Under the pieces are notes generated by a model. It was not told the DNA's origin and searched no databases. It was given only the letters and a program-made list of their open reading frames with translations. Shown here in pieces: positions 21,852 to 29,381 of a stretch of DNA of 34,774 nucleotides (within the stretch, counting starts at the first letter, position 1; every line of letters begins with the position of its first letter). Made by a program: the position numbers and the translations under genes. Where the stretch lies: assembly GCF_004349055.1 (NCBI RefSeq), contig NZ_SMKX01000092.1:1-34774 (forward strand). Direction: 5' to 3'. Source of the stretch: Kribbella antibiotica. GTDB lineage: Bacteria; Actinomycetota; Actinomycetes; Propionibacteriales; Kribbellaceae.

Positions 21852-22169
21852 GTGCTGACCACCACCTTCGGAGCCCTCGCCGATCCGACCCGGCTGGCGA
21901 TCGTCGGGCGGCTGAGCCGCGGCGAGGCGACCATGGGCGAACTGGCAGAGCCGCACCGGATCACACCGCCGGCGATGACCAAACATGTCGGGGTGCTCGT
22001 CGAGGCCGGGCTGGTGACGCGGCGGCGAGTCGGGCGGACGGTCGTTTGCACGCTGCGGCCTGAGGCGTTGTCCGAGATGGAGCGCTGGCTCGATGACACC
22101 ACGGCGTACTGGAACAGCACTGTCGATCGACTGGAAGAACTTTTGCGAGGGGACCACGATGGAGTCTGA
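21852..22169 (+). CDS. ArsR-family winged-helix repressor
   Basis: The 105-residue product is a compact ArsR/SmtB fold. ALADPTRLAIVGRLSRGEATMGELAEPHRITPPAMTKHVGVL (in pieces) carries the DPTR opening, the helix-turn-helix with SPPAMTKHV-like recognition helix, and the RRVGRTVVCTL wing. There is no metal-binding ELCVC motif, which fits the SRPBCC-linked subgroup rather than an arsenic sensor. I choose GTG 21852, close to the transcription start predicted from TTGACA, so the message is probably leaderless; GTG 21843 in the same frame lies inside the operator. It overlaps the SRPBCC gene by 11 bases. Confidence 0.9.
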   Translation: MLTTTFGALADPTRLAIVGRLSRGEATMGELAEPHRITPPAMTKHVGVLVEAGLVTRRRVGRTVVCTLRPEALSEMERWLDDTTAYWNSTVDRLEELLRGDHDGV

Positions 22170-22587
22170 GATCCGGATCGAAAGGGTGCTATCGGCAACG
22201 ATCGGGAGGGTGTACGACGCGTGGACCCGGGCCGAGCTGCTGATGCAGTGGTACTGCCCGAATCCGCAGCTGGAGCTGAAGGTGCAGGCCGACGTCCAGG
22301 TAGGCGGCGAGTACGTCGTCGAGATGGGGCCGCACGTCGTGCGAGGTAGCTATCTCGAGGTGGAGCCGCCGCATCGCCTGGCCTTCAGCTGGGCCTGGGA
22401 CGGCAGCTCGGACGAGCCGACCCACGTGCAGGTCGACCTGTCCGAGGTTGCCGACGGCACCTTGATGGTGCTCAGCCACACCGGCTTCGCGAACGCCGAG
22501 GACGCGGCCAATCACCAGCTGGGCTGGGATCCTGAGGTCGAGCGGCTCACTGCTCTACTGCTCGCCCCCGCAGCCGATCGAGGGTGA
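22159..22587 (+). CDS. SRPBCC/AHSA1-domain protein
   Basis: The 142-residue product is an AHSA1-like START-fold protein: IERVLSATIGRVYDAWTRAEL starts the fold, followed by WYCPNP, GGEYVVEMGPHVVRGSYLEVEPPHRLAFSW and a C-terminal helix with HQLGWDPEVERL. These proteins bind hydrophobic ligands in a cavity; the ligand here is unknown. The start is ATG 22159 with GAGGGGA ahead; the longer frame begins inside ArsR. ArsR-SRPBCC pairs are a recurrent operon, so the regulator probably senses something related to this protein. Its last 41 bases overlap the convergent permease gene. Confidence 0.88.
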   Translation: MESEIRIERVLSATIGRVYDAWTRAELLMQWYCPNPQLELKVQADVQVGGEYVVEMGPHVVRGSYLEVEPPHRLAFSWAWDGSSDEPTHVQVDLSEVADGTLMVLSHTGFANAEDAANHQLGWDPEVERLTALLLAPAADRG

Positions 22588-23344
22588 AGACAACCAGGAC
22601 CGTGGCTGTTAGGAGTACTAGGGCTTCGGCGGCGGCGGTGAAGGTCTGGCCGCGGTCGCTCAACGCGAAGATGCTGACGGGGACGGTTCGCCAGGAGGCG
22701 GGGTAGACCATGATCGTGGCGCCGACTTCGCCCATGGAGAGTGCCACCGAGAGACCGGCGGCGGAGGCGATGGCGGGGCGGAGCATGGGGAGGCGGACCT
22801 GCCACAACACCCTTGCTGGCGATGCACCGAGGGACGCGGCGACATCGGCGTACGAGGGGTCTACGCGTTGCAGGGCGGCGGCGACGGTTCCGTAGCTGAA
22901 GGCGACCATGAGGACGAGGTGCGCGATCACGACGATCCACTTGGTGCCGTTGAGCAGGATCGGCTGCCGAGAGAACGCGACCAGCAGACCGAGACCGACA
23001 ACAACCGACGGTACGGCGATCGGTAGGTGGTGGAGTGCATCGGCGACTCGCGCGACCGGGCCGGGTGCGCCGTGGGCGGCGAGTGCTCCCCAGGTGCCGA
23101 CGACGACGGCGAGTAGTCCGCCGAGGAACGCGGTCTGCAAGCTGACCGACAACGAGGCGAGCTCGTCACCCGACAGGGCTTCCTGCAGATGTCCGACGGT
23201 TGGGTTCGACGGCAGTACGCCGTTCCAGGTGCCGGCGAACGCGGCCGCGATCACCACGATGAACGGCGCCAGCACGAGTACGCCGAACACCAGCGCGAAC
23301 GCCGTCCACGTGAGTGCCTTACCAGGCTTAGTCCAGACGAGCAC
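22547..23344 (-). CDS. ABC transporter permease (AEP-type), second subunit
   Basis: The 265-residue protein has about six hydrophobic spans and the binding-protein-dependent permease EAA loop: ADVAASLGASPARVLWQVRLPMLRPAI (two short blocks), including the conserved G. It belongs to the PhnV/PotC-like class found with 2-aminoethylphosphonate importers. The start is GTG 23342-23344, overlapping the end of the first permease by 17 bases. It is the last gene of the leftward operon, and no terminator is seen; its end overlaps the convergent SRPBCC gene by 41 bases. Confidence 0.87.
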   Translation of the reverse strand: MLVWTKPGKALTWTAFALVFGVLVLAPFIVVIAAAFAGTWNGVLPSNPTVGHLQEALSGDELASLSVSLQTAFLGGLLAVVVGTWGALAAHGAPGPVARVADALHHLPIAVPSVVVGLGLLVAFSRQPILLNGTKWIVVIAHLVLMVAFSYGTVAAALQRVDPSYADVAASLGASPARVLWQVRLPMLRPAIASAAGLSVALSMGEVGATIMVYPASWRTVPVSIFALSDRGQTFTAAAEALVLLTATVLVVFTLDRLRGRAVEQ

Positions 23345-24146
23345 GACGACCTCCTCCTAACGCCTTACGCAGCAAGGCATAGAGCCCCAGCGACAGCACG
23401 ATCTGTACGACGGCGATCGCACACGCGGCCGGATACTCGAACATCACGATGCCCTTGGTGTGGACGAGCATCGGCAAGGTGGTCGTGCCTTTCGCGCCGA
23501 GGAACAGCACGATGCCGAATTCGTTCAGCGTGAGCAGCAGCGTCAAGCTGCCACCGGCAACCATCGCCGGCCGAACCTCCGGCAGCACAACCTGGCGCAG
23601 TACCCGCCATGGCCCGGCACCGAGACTCGCGGCGACATCCAACTGGGCCCGCGGCAACCGACTCATTGCCGCCAGCAACGGCCGCATCACGAACGGGGTG
23701 TAGAAGGTGATCTCGGCCAGGACGACAGCCCATGGGGTGGTGAGGAAACCTCCGGTCCGCAGGATGCCCGCCGTACCGTAGATGAAGGTGAAGGACAGCG
23801 CGACCAGGAACGACGGCAACGCGAGCATCGTGTCGACCAGGCTGGCGACGAGCCGCGCGCCGGGGAACGGGACGAAGCTGATCACCACCGCGAGGAACGT
23901 TCCGACCAGCAGGCAACCGATCGTCGAGCAGACCGCGACCTGCACGGTCCGCACCAACGCATCGCGGAACTCGACCGACCCGAGGACCTCACCCCACGCC
24001 GGCGCCGACTCGGCGGCGACCAGCACCAACGGGTAGACAACGAGCACCGCAATCAGCAGCAGCGGCGGAACGAGCCACAGCCACCGGCGCTCACCCCGCG
24101 ATTGATTGCTAACAGCAACCGTTGCGGTCAGGGCTTCGACGGCCAT
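23328..24146 (-). CDS. ABC transporter permease (AEP-type), first subunit
   Basis: The 272-residue product has six predicted spans beginning at WLWLVPPLLLIAVLVVYPLV and the EAA loop LDVAASLGAGPWRVLRQVVLPEV. ALPSFLVALSFTFIYG and TPFVMRPLLAAMSRLP are typical of PhnU/PotB-like permeases. I start at ATG 24144-24146 (MAVEAL) because it overlaps the ATPase stop as TGATG; the open frame ten codons upstream has no support. With the second permease it forms the membrane channel of an importer. Confidence 0.87.
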   Translation of the reverse strand: MAVEALTATVAVSNQSRGERRWLWLVPPLLLIAVLVVYPLVLVAAESAPAWGEVLGSVEFRDALVRTVQVAVCSTIGCLLVGTFLAVVISFVPFPGARLVASLVDTMLALPSFLVALSFTFIYGTAGILRTGGFLTTPWAVVLAEITFYTPFVMRPLLAAMSRLPRAQLDVAASLGAGPWRVLRQVVLPEVRPAMVAGGSLTLLLTLNEFGIVLFLGAKGTTTLPMLVHTKGIVMFEYPAACAIAVVQIVLSLGLYALLRKALGGGRRARLD

Positions 24147-25180
24147 CAGCGGCGCTCCGCGGGAACCAGACTGCAAGCCTCGGCCGGCAGCACCATCGAC
24201 ACCTGCGCACCGAGTGCCGGGACCTGAAGGTCAGCCGGCAGATCGATCCGCACCGACACCTCGGGCAGCCCGTCGACCGTGCACGTCAGCTGATTGGACG
24301 ACCCACGCCACTGCGTCGCGATCACACGGACCGGAACCCCTGCATCGCCAAGCCGAATCGCATGCGGACGGATGCAGAGCAGCTCCTTGCCCGGCGTCGC
24401 CCGCACTCCTGGCAGCACATGGCCGGCGACCTTGACGCCGTCGCCAAACGTCTCGACCGGCAGCAAGTTGGCGCCACCGAGGAATGACGCGGTGAACGCC
24501 GACGGCGGGGTCGCGTAGAGCTGCGCGGCCGGGGCGATGTCGACCAGGCGCGCATCACGCATCACCGCGATCCGGTCCGCCAGCGCGAGCGCCTCGGACT
24601 GATCGTGCGTGACATAGACGATCGCCACGTCCGGCACCTCGCGCCGGAGCTTCTGCAATTCGCCCAGCATGTCGGCGCGCAGTTGCGCATCCAAAGCAGC
24701 CAAGGGCTCGTCGAGCAGCAACACTTTCGGCTGAATCGCCAGCGCCCGCGCGATCGCGACCCGCTGCTGCTGCCCGCCCGACAGCTCCCGCGGGAACCGC
24801 TTCGCGAAGGACGTCATACCGACCATCTCGAGCATCTCCGCGACGCGCCTCGTGACCTCGCCCTTGGGCGTGCGAGCAGCTCGCAAGCCGAAGGCCACGT
24901 TGTCGGAAACTCTTAAATGCGGAAACAGCGCGTATTGCTGAACGACAACCCCGATCCCCCGCTTGGCCGGCGGGAGATCCGTGACGTCCTGACCGGCCAG
25001 CCGAATCCGCCCACTGCTCGGCCGGACGAAACCAGCCACAGCCTTCAGCGCGGTCGACTTCCCCGAACCCGAGGGCCCCAGCAACGCGACCGTTTCGCCG
25101 GCCGCGACCGTCAGGCTGAGCCCTTCCAGCGCAAGCGTCCGGCCGAAGTGCACCGAGACGTCATCCAGCTGGACGGTCAT
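24146..25180 (-). CDS. ABC transporter ATP-binding protein (AEP-type importer)
   Basis: The 344-residue ATPase energises the importer. Walker A is GPSGSGKST (35-43), the Q-loop is VVQQYALFPHL, the signature is LSGGQQQR, Walker B is VLLLDEP and the switch His is in YVTHDQSEA. The C-terminal TOBE-like domain (about 235-344) is typical of PotA/PhnT-class subunits. ATG 25178-25180 is chosen because it overlaps the binding-protein stop as ATGA; the longer frame adds an arginine-rich head with no homology. Confidence 0.92.
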   Translation of the reverse strand: MTVQLDDVSVHFGRTLALEGLSLTVAAGETVALLGPSGSGKSTALKAVAGFVRPSSGRIRLAGQDVTDLPPAKRGIGVVVQQYALFPHLRVSDNVAFGLRAARTPKGEVTRRVAEMLEMVGMTSFAKRFPRELSGGQQQRVAIARALAIQPKVLLLDEPLAALDAQLRADMLGELQKLRREVPDVAIVYVTHDQSEALALADRIAVMRDARLVDIAPAAQLYATPPSAFTASFLGGANLLPVETFGDGVKVAGHVLPGVRATPGKELLCIRPHAIRLGDAGVPVRVIATQWRGSSNQLTCTVDGLPEVSVRIDLPADLQVPALGAQVSMVLPAEACSLVPAERR

Positions 25181-26202
25181 CCCTGCACTGCCTTCGTGTA
25201 CGCGGCGACGTCGGCGTCCAGGTCGGCCAGTACGGCGTTCCAGTCCGGCGACCATGCCTCGACACCCGTCATCGACTGCTGCACGGCCTGGAAGTTGGCG
25301 TCGTTCGGCTTGACATCCGACCGGGCCGGCAGACCGAAGGCGTCACTTGCCAGTGTCTGCTGGGCTTCCGTGGTCAGCAGGTACTCCATCAACTGCTTGC
25401 CACCATCAACATTCGGCGCACCAGTCGCGAGCCCCATCACATACGGCAGCGCAATCGTGGCCTTCTTGCCATCAGCACCGGCCGGAAAGAAAACCTCGAA
25501 TGCAGATTTGTCGACACTGATCGAGGAGAGGTTCATCTGAACGTCGCCGTTGGCAACCAACAGCTCCCCCTTGCTGACCTTCGGCTGCAGCTTCCCGGTC
25601 GACGCCGACGGCCCGACGTTGTTCGCCTCCAGCTTGCGCAGATAGTCCAGCGCACCCTGCTTACCCATCAGGTGCTGCAACAGCAGCAGTACGGCGGTTC
25701 CGTCACCGGCCTGACCCGGAGTCGAGTACTGCAACTTCCCCTTGAACCGCGCATCCAGCAGTTCCTCGAACGACTTCGGCGTACCGGCCTGCTTGTTCGC
25801 GATGAAGCACAGATAGTTGTCCGCGACCGCAACGTAGTCGTCCGATTTCACGCTCTTCACGTGCTCACTACCCGGTACGGCGTATTTCTGCAGCAGCCCG
25901 TCCTTCGACGCCTTCTGAATGAACGGCGGCAGGGTCACGACGACATCGGCCTGCGGATTCGACTTCTCCTTGGCCAGCCGGGAGACGACCTCGCCGGAGC
26001 CGGCCTCGACGGTCTGGACCTTGATCCCGGTCTTCGCGGTGAACGCCTCGAAGCGGGTCTTGTACCAATCGGCCAGGCCGTCGGCGGTGTAGACAGTAAC
26101 GGTCTTCGCGCCACCTCCGGCAGTGGAAGCAGCGCCGGTGCCACCACAACCGGCGGCAACAGCAGTGATGAGAGCAGCAACGAGCAGGGTCTTGAGCTTC
26201 AC
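25177..26202 (-). CDS. ABC substrate-binding lipoprotein, 2-aminoethylphosphonate type
   Basis: The 341-residue product has a signal peptide ending in the lipobox VAAGC (Cys19), so it should be lipid-anchored outside the membrane. The mature part is a class of type-2 periplasmic fold: VTVYTADGLADWYKTRFEAF at the start, SGEVVSRLAKEKSNPQADVV, and GDGTAVLLLLQHL. This pattern matches the PhnS/Fe-binding-like family of 2-aminoethylphosphonate binding proteins. The start is GTG 26200-26202. It lies 12 bases after the phosphonatase-like gene, between the catabolic and transport parts of the operon. Confidence 0.9.
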   Translation of the reverse strand: MKLKTLLVAALITAVAAGCGGTGAASTAGGGAKTVTVYTADGLADWYKTRFEAFTAKTGIKVQTVEAGSGEVVSRLAKEKSNPQADVVVTLPPFIQKASKDGLLQKYAVPGSEHVKSVKSDDYVAVADNYLCFIANKQAGTPKSFEELLDARFKGKLQYSTPGQAGDGTAVLLLLQHLMGKQGALDYLRKLEANNVGPSASTGKLQPKVSKGELLVANGDVQMNLSSISVDKSAFEVFFPAGADGKKATIALPYVMGLATGAPNVDGGKQLMEYLLTTEAQQTLASDAFGLPARSDVKPNDANFQAVQQSMTGVEAWSPDWNAVLADLDADVAAYTKAVQG

Positions 26203-26214
26203 TGTTCCGACCTG

Positions 26215-26880
26215 TCAGCTAAGGATCAACCCGGGCAGATCCCGGATCGACGAGAGAACGTGCGTCGCACCCGCGGCCTGGAGCTGGTCCTTGCCATGGG
26301 CACCGGTGAGGACGCCGGCCACGATCCCGGCACCGGCCGCGATCCCCGTCGTCATGTCATAGGCGGTGTCACCGGCGACAGCGACATTCGCCACCGCGTC
26401 GGCTTCCAGCTCCAGAACGGCCTTCAGAACCATGTCCGGGTACGGCCGGCCGCGGCCCGCCTGCGCCGGGCACAAAGTGAGGTCGGCCAGCTCCAGCCAG
26501 CCGAGAGCGGACAGAATCCGGTACTGCGTGGTCTGGGCGAACCCCGTCGTCAGGCAGACCTTGATCCCGGCCTCTTGGAGTCCGCGGATCACGTCCTCGG
26601 CCCCGTCGACCGGATGCAGACCTTCGTCGACAAGTTCGCCGTACGCGATCTCGAAGGCCTTGTTGGCTTGCTGCGCCGACTCCTCGGCGCCGAGCAGCGC
26701 GCGGAAGACGGTGATCTTGGATTCGCCCATGGTGGCGCGGACGTGGGCAATCATCCGGTCGTAGGCCGCGCTGCCGGATTCGATGCCCTGGGCACCGATC
26801 GCGGCAGTGAAGGCGCGTTCGACGAGACCGTCGTCGGCGACCGTCGTACCGGCCATGTCGAGCACTGCGAGCTGGATCAT
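26215..26880 (-). CDS. Phosphonatase-like HAD hydrolase (PhnX-like)
   Basis: This 221-residue HAD protein belongs to the phosphonatase-like clade closest to PhnX, which splits phosphonoacetaldehyde into acetaldehyde and phosphate. DMAGTT (8-13) is the nucleophile motif with Asp8 and the phosphonatase-type DxAGT form. MGESK (51-55) in the cap matches MGxxK of PhnX, placing Lys55 as the Schiff-base lysine. GRGRPYPDM has Arg in place of the usual HAD lysine, as in phosphonatases, and AGDTAYDM is the metal motif. The start overlaps the oxidoreductase stop as ATGA. Activity on phosphonoacetaldehyde is strongly suggested but inferred. Confidence 0.88.
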   Translation of the reverse strand: MIQLAVLDMAGTTVADDGLVERAFTAAIGAQGIESGSAAYDRMIAHVRATMGESKITVFRALLGAEESAQQANKAFEIAYGELVDEGLHPVDGAEDVIRGLQEAGIKVCLTTGFAQTTQYRILSALGWLELADLTLCPAQAGRGRPYPDMVLKAVLELEADAVANVAVAGDTAYDMTTGIAAGAGIVAGVLTGAHGKDQLQAAGATHVLSSIRDLPGLILS

Positions 26881-27980
26881 TTGCCGAACTCCTCGAAGCT
26901 CATCTCGGCGATCGCCGGGGACATGGTCATGCCGCGGCCACCCGGTCCCGTGACCAGGTGGACGTTCTTGGCGACCTCACGCCGTACGACGATGCCGTCG
27001 CCGCTCGTATCGATCGCTTGGGAGTAGACGCCGGCCCAGCGCTTGGTGATCTTGGGCATCGGGCGGCCGAGGATGTCCTCGACGGCCTGGGTCAGGTAGT
27101 CGTACGGATCGGACTGGACGTCGAAGTTGAACGGCTCCGCGTATTCATGGGTGTCGCCGATCGTCAGGCCGCCGTGCGTGCGCTGGACCATCAACAGCTG
27201 CATCGCGTGCTGCTGCGCGATAGTTGCCTGCGGCGCCAATGCCTCGACCGCGGGACCGCCGTACGCCGGGTAGTAGCGGAAGCTGTCCGCATCCGCTACG
27301 GCGGTAGTGAGTGGTACGTCGAGCGGTTCGGTCTGCATCATCTGCAGCCGGACGCGCCGTACCGGCAGGTCTTCGGTGAGCTCGCGGATCAGGCCGCTGT
27401 GCCAGGCACCCGTGCACAGGAACACCAGGTCGGCGCTGTGTGTCTCGTGGTGGTCGTCGGTGATCTCGCCGCTGTCAACGGTCCGCACCTCTCTCCCGCC
27501 GAGGAACTGGTAGCGCCCGGACTTCGCCAGCTCTTGGCGTAGCGCGGGGAGCACCTCGCGGGGCTCGACGATCGCATCGCGCTCACACCACAACGAGCCC
27601 AACAGGTCGCCCTGCAACGCAGGGTTGCGGTCGCGCGTCTGCTCCGCATCCAGCACCTGAAAGCCGCGCTCCGCCGCGTCGGGGCGGGCCGCGGCCTCCT
27701 TCGCGACGGCCAGCTCCTCCTCGGTCCGGCAGACCGTGAGCGACCCGTGCGGCCGGAAGCTGATCCCCGGTACGTCGGCCCACAGCTCGCGAGCCCGCAG
27801 CGCGGTTTTGATCTCGGCGCCGTCGGACCGGCCGCTGACCCAGACCAGCCCGAAGTTCCGCACACTCGCGCCGCGCGCCTCGACCTCGCGCTCGATCTGC
27901 AGGACCTCATGCCCCCGCAGTACCGCCTCGCGAGCGTGCATCGTCCCCAGCACCCCGCCACCCACCACAACCACCCGCAC
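26877..27980 (-). CDS. FAD-dependent oxidoreductase of the phosphonate-cluster (TIGR03364/HpnW-like) family
   Basis: The 367-residue product is a DAO-fold amine oxidase-like flavoprotein. VVVGGGVLGTMHAREA is the N-terminal dinucleotide fold, GASVRNFGLVWVSGR is the family-specific flavin/substrate loop, and TGPGGRGMTMSPAIAE closes the FAD site. I recall this clade as being found with AEP import and catabolism genes and proposed to replace the PhnW transaminase, oxidising AEP or its N-methyl form to phosphonoacetaldehyde; this cluster has no PhnW, which fits. The start is GTG 27978-27980 with GGGAG six bases ahead. It is the first gene behind the GntR operator. Confidence 0.87.
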   Translation of the reverse strand: MRVVVVGGGVLGTMHAREAVLRGHEVLQIEREVEARGASVRNFGLVWVSGRSDGAEIKTALRARELWADVPGISFRPHGSLTVCRTEEELAVAKEAAARPDAAERGFQVLDAEQTRDRNPALQGDLLGSLWCERDAIVEPREVLPALRQELAKSGRYQFLGGREVRTVDSGEITDDHHETHSADLVFLCTGAWHSGLIRELTEDLPVRRVRLQMMQTEPLDVPLTTAVADADSFRYYPAYGGPAVEALAPQATIAQQHAMQLLMVQRTHGGLTIGDTHEYAEPFNFDVQSDPYDYLTQAVEDILGRPMPKITKRWAGVYSQAIDTSGDGIVVRREVAKNVHLVTGPGGRGMTMSPAIAEMSFEEFGK

Positions 27981-28012
27981 CGGCTTCTCCCATCATCTCG
28001 CCTGACCACCAG

Positions 28013-28028
28013 ATTGGTCCGGACCAAT
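28013..28028. promoter_or_regulatory. GntR/UTRA operator at the phosphonate operon promoter
   Basis: ATTGGTCCGGACCAAT is a perfect 16-bp palindrome containing the TGGTC-N2-GACCA pattern bound by HutC/PhnF-type GntR regulators. It lies 33 bases upstream of the FAD oxidoreductase start and downstream of the gntR gene, which fits a regulator-controlled internal promoter. Confidence 0.8.
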
Positions 28029-28085
28029 GAAGAGCCTGTGCGAGGGAGGTTGCCTGCCGATGAACCGCAGGTAAAAGTTCGGTTC

Positions 28086-28787
28086 TTACGGGCGCAGCGT
28101 GGCGCGGAAGCCGACGCGGTCGCCGCGGTAGAGGGAGCGGACCACCTCGATGGTGCGGCCATCGGTGTCGCGGGTCTGGCGGTGCAGGAGCAGCATCGGC
28201 AGCTGCTGGGTCGCCTTGAGCAGCTCGGCCTCGCGCGGGGACGCGATCACCGTCTCGACCAGCTCCTCGCCCTCACCGAACTGGACGCCGAACTGCCCGG
28301 TCAGGCAGCGGTACAGCGAGCCGGTCGCGTCCAGGACCTCGCGCAGGGTCGGAAACCGCGCCACCGACAGGTACGTCGTCTCAAGCCCGATCGGCTGCTC
28401 ATCCGCGAACAGGACCCGCTCGAGCTCGAACACCGGATCCCCCGGCGCAATCGCCAACTGCTCAGCCAGTACGTCGTCCGCCGGAATCTCGTCGAACTTG
28501 ACCACCTCACGCGCCGGCACATGCCCCTGCGCTCGCAGCGCCTCGGTGTAGCTCACGAGCGCCAGCGGCTGCACGATCTTCGGCGTGGCAACGAACGTCC
28601 CCTGCCCCTGCCGGGCCCGCAACCGCCCGTCGGCGATCAGCTCCCGGATCGCCTGGCGCATCGTCCACCGCGAGACCCCGAAGTCCTTCGCCAGCACCCG
28701 CTCAGGCGGCAGACCGGACCCCTCGCCGAGCTGTTCGATCAGTTCGACCAGCCGGGTTTTGACCACGTAATGCAGCGGAACACTCAC
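28086..28787 (-). CDS. GntR-family regulator with UTRA (HutC-type) ligand domain
   Basis: The product is about 233 residues. LPPERVLAKDFGVSRWTMRQ with AIRELIADGRLRARQGQGTF is the GntR winged helix-turn-helix (about 25-70), and the C-terminal UTRA domain shows VFELERVLFADEQPIGLETTYL and the closing IEVVRSLYRGDRVGF. UTRA regulators bind small effectors; here AEP or a phosphonate is the likely signal by context. I start at GTG 28785-28787 (SVPLHYVVK), since homology begins there and a TATTCT -10-like box ends six bases upstream, suggesting a leaderless message. The palindrome at 28013-28028 is its probable site. Confidence 0.9.
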   Translation of the reverse strand: MSVPLHYVVKTRLVELIEQLGEGSGLPPERVLAKDFGVSRWTMRQAIRELIADGRLRARQGQGTFVATPKIVQPLALVSYTEALRAQGHVPAREVVKFDEIPADDVLAEQLAIAPGDPVFELERVLFADEQPIGLETTYLSVARFPTLREVLDATGSLYRCLTGQFGVQFGEGEELVETVIASPREAELLKATQQLPMLLLHRQTRDTDGRTIEVVRSLYRGDRVGFRATLRP

Positions 28788-28813
28788 CAGCCGAGAATAC
28801 CGGGGAAAGAGTC

Positions 28814-28839
28814 GAGCCCCGGGCGGCAACCCGGGGCTC
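28814..28839 (-). terminator. Strong hairpin terminator of the 58-residue DUF5302 gene
   Basis: GAGCCCCGGG (28814-28823) pairs perfectly with CCCGGGGCTC (28830-28839) around a six-base loop. On the minus strand it follows the small gene by 28 bases and is trailed by ACTCTTTCC. It also separates that gene from gntR. Confidence 0.8.
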
Positions 28840-28867
28840 AGGCGGATGGATGGACAGTTGGCGTATT

Positions 28868-29044
28868 TCAGCTGCCGGACTTGCGCCGGAACTGGCGCTT
28901 CTGCTTGTCGTTGTGCGCTTCACCGGCGCCCTGGCCCTGATTGCCGTTCCCGGGGTGGGAGTGATTGCCGGCGTTCTTCTTTTCCAGCGCTTCCCGGAAC
29001 TTCTTCTGCAGATCGTCCGCCGGCTTGCTGTCGCTCTCGCTCAT
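28868..29044 (-). CDS. DUF5302-like 58-residue protein
   Basis: This gene is short but well supported. The product begins MSESDSKPADDLQKKFREAL and continues EKKNAGNHSHPGNGNQGQG, ending QKRQFRRKSGS. The charged helical first third, a glycine-, asparagine- and histidine-rich middle and a basic tail match the actinobacterial DUF5302 family as I recall it; function is unknown. AGGAG lies five bases before the ATG, and a strong terminator closes the gene. It is probably an abundant small cytoplasmic protein, but that is inference from the gene layout. Confidence 0.8.
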   Translation of the reverse strand: MSESDSKPADDLQKKFREALEKKNAGNHSHPGNGNQGQGAGEAHNDKQKRQFRRKSGS

Positions 29045-29119
29045 ACCGTCTCCTTCAAACCGTCAGGCGTACGACGACACGTTAGCCGAGTGCGCGGACT
29101 GTGAGCGACCGCAATACCG

Positions 29120-29296
29120 TCAGGCGGTCACCGGACAGCTCGGCTGCCCGCAATCGACGTCCTCGGCGATGTCGCCGTACAGATTGTGCTCGAACTCGAA
29201 GTGGAAACAGTCCCAGTGCATGCGCTCGAAGACTTCGTAGTCCTCGCGGGTCTCCTGGACCGGCTTCCCACACCGCATACATTCCTGCTCCTCCAT
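29120..29296 (-). CDS. Small zinc-ribbon/treble-clef-like protein
   Basis: The 58-residue product starts MEEQECMRCGKPVQ and has CxxC at C6/C9 and HxxC at H27/C30, a spacing that suits a structural zinc site; C49 and C54 follow near the end. The middle, EDYEVFERMHWDCFHFEFEH, is acidic and aromatic. The function is unknown. I start at ATG 29294-29296 since the frame upstream runs antisense through the LysE gene; the Shine-Dalgarno is only a GGGG run. It faces away from LysE across an 85-base promoter gap. Confidence 0.7.
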   Translation of the reverse strand: MEEQECMRCGKPVQETREDYEVFERMHWDCFHFEFEHNLYGDIAEDVDCGQPSCPVTA

Positions 29297-29381
29297 CCCC
29301 GCAAGGTATCCCAGCAGGCGAAAATCCCGGCCGCCCCGGTCCGGCGCGCTGTTAAGTTCGTGGCCGACGAGAGGAACTGAA

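Noticed and set aside
21811..22198. The N-terminal extension of the P450 stump as part of a real fused protein
   Set aside because: This part is exactly antisense to ArsR and its promoter and contains no P450 sequence.
25672..27027. A 451-codon frame opposite the binding protein and phosphonatase-like genes
   Set aside because: It spans two real genes and their gap on the other strand and has no coherent domain.
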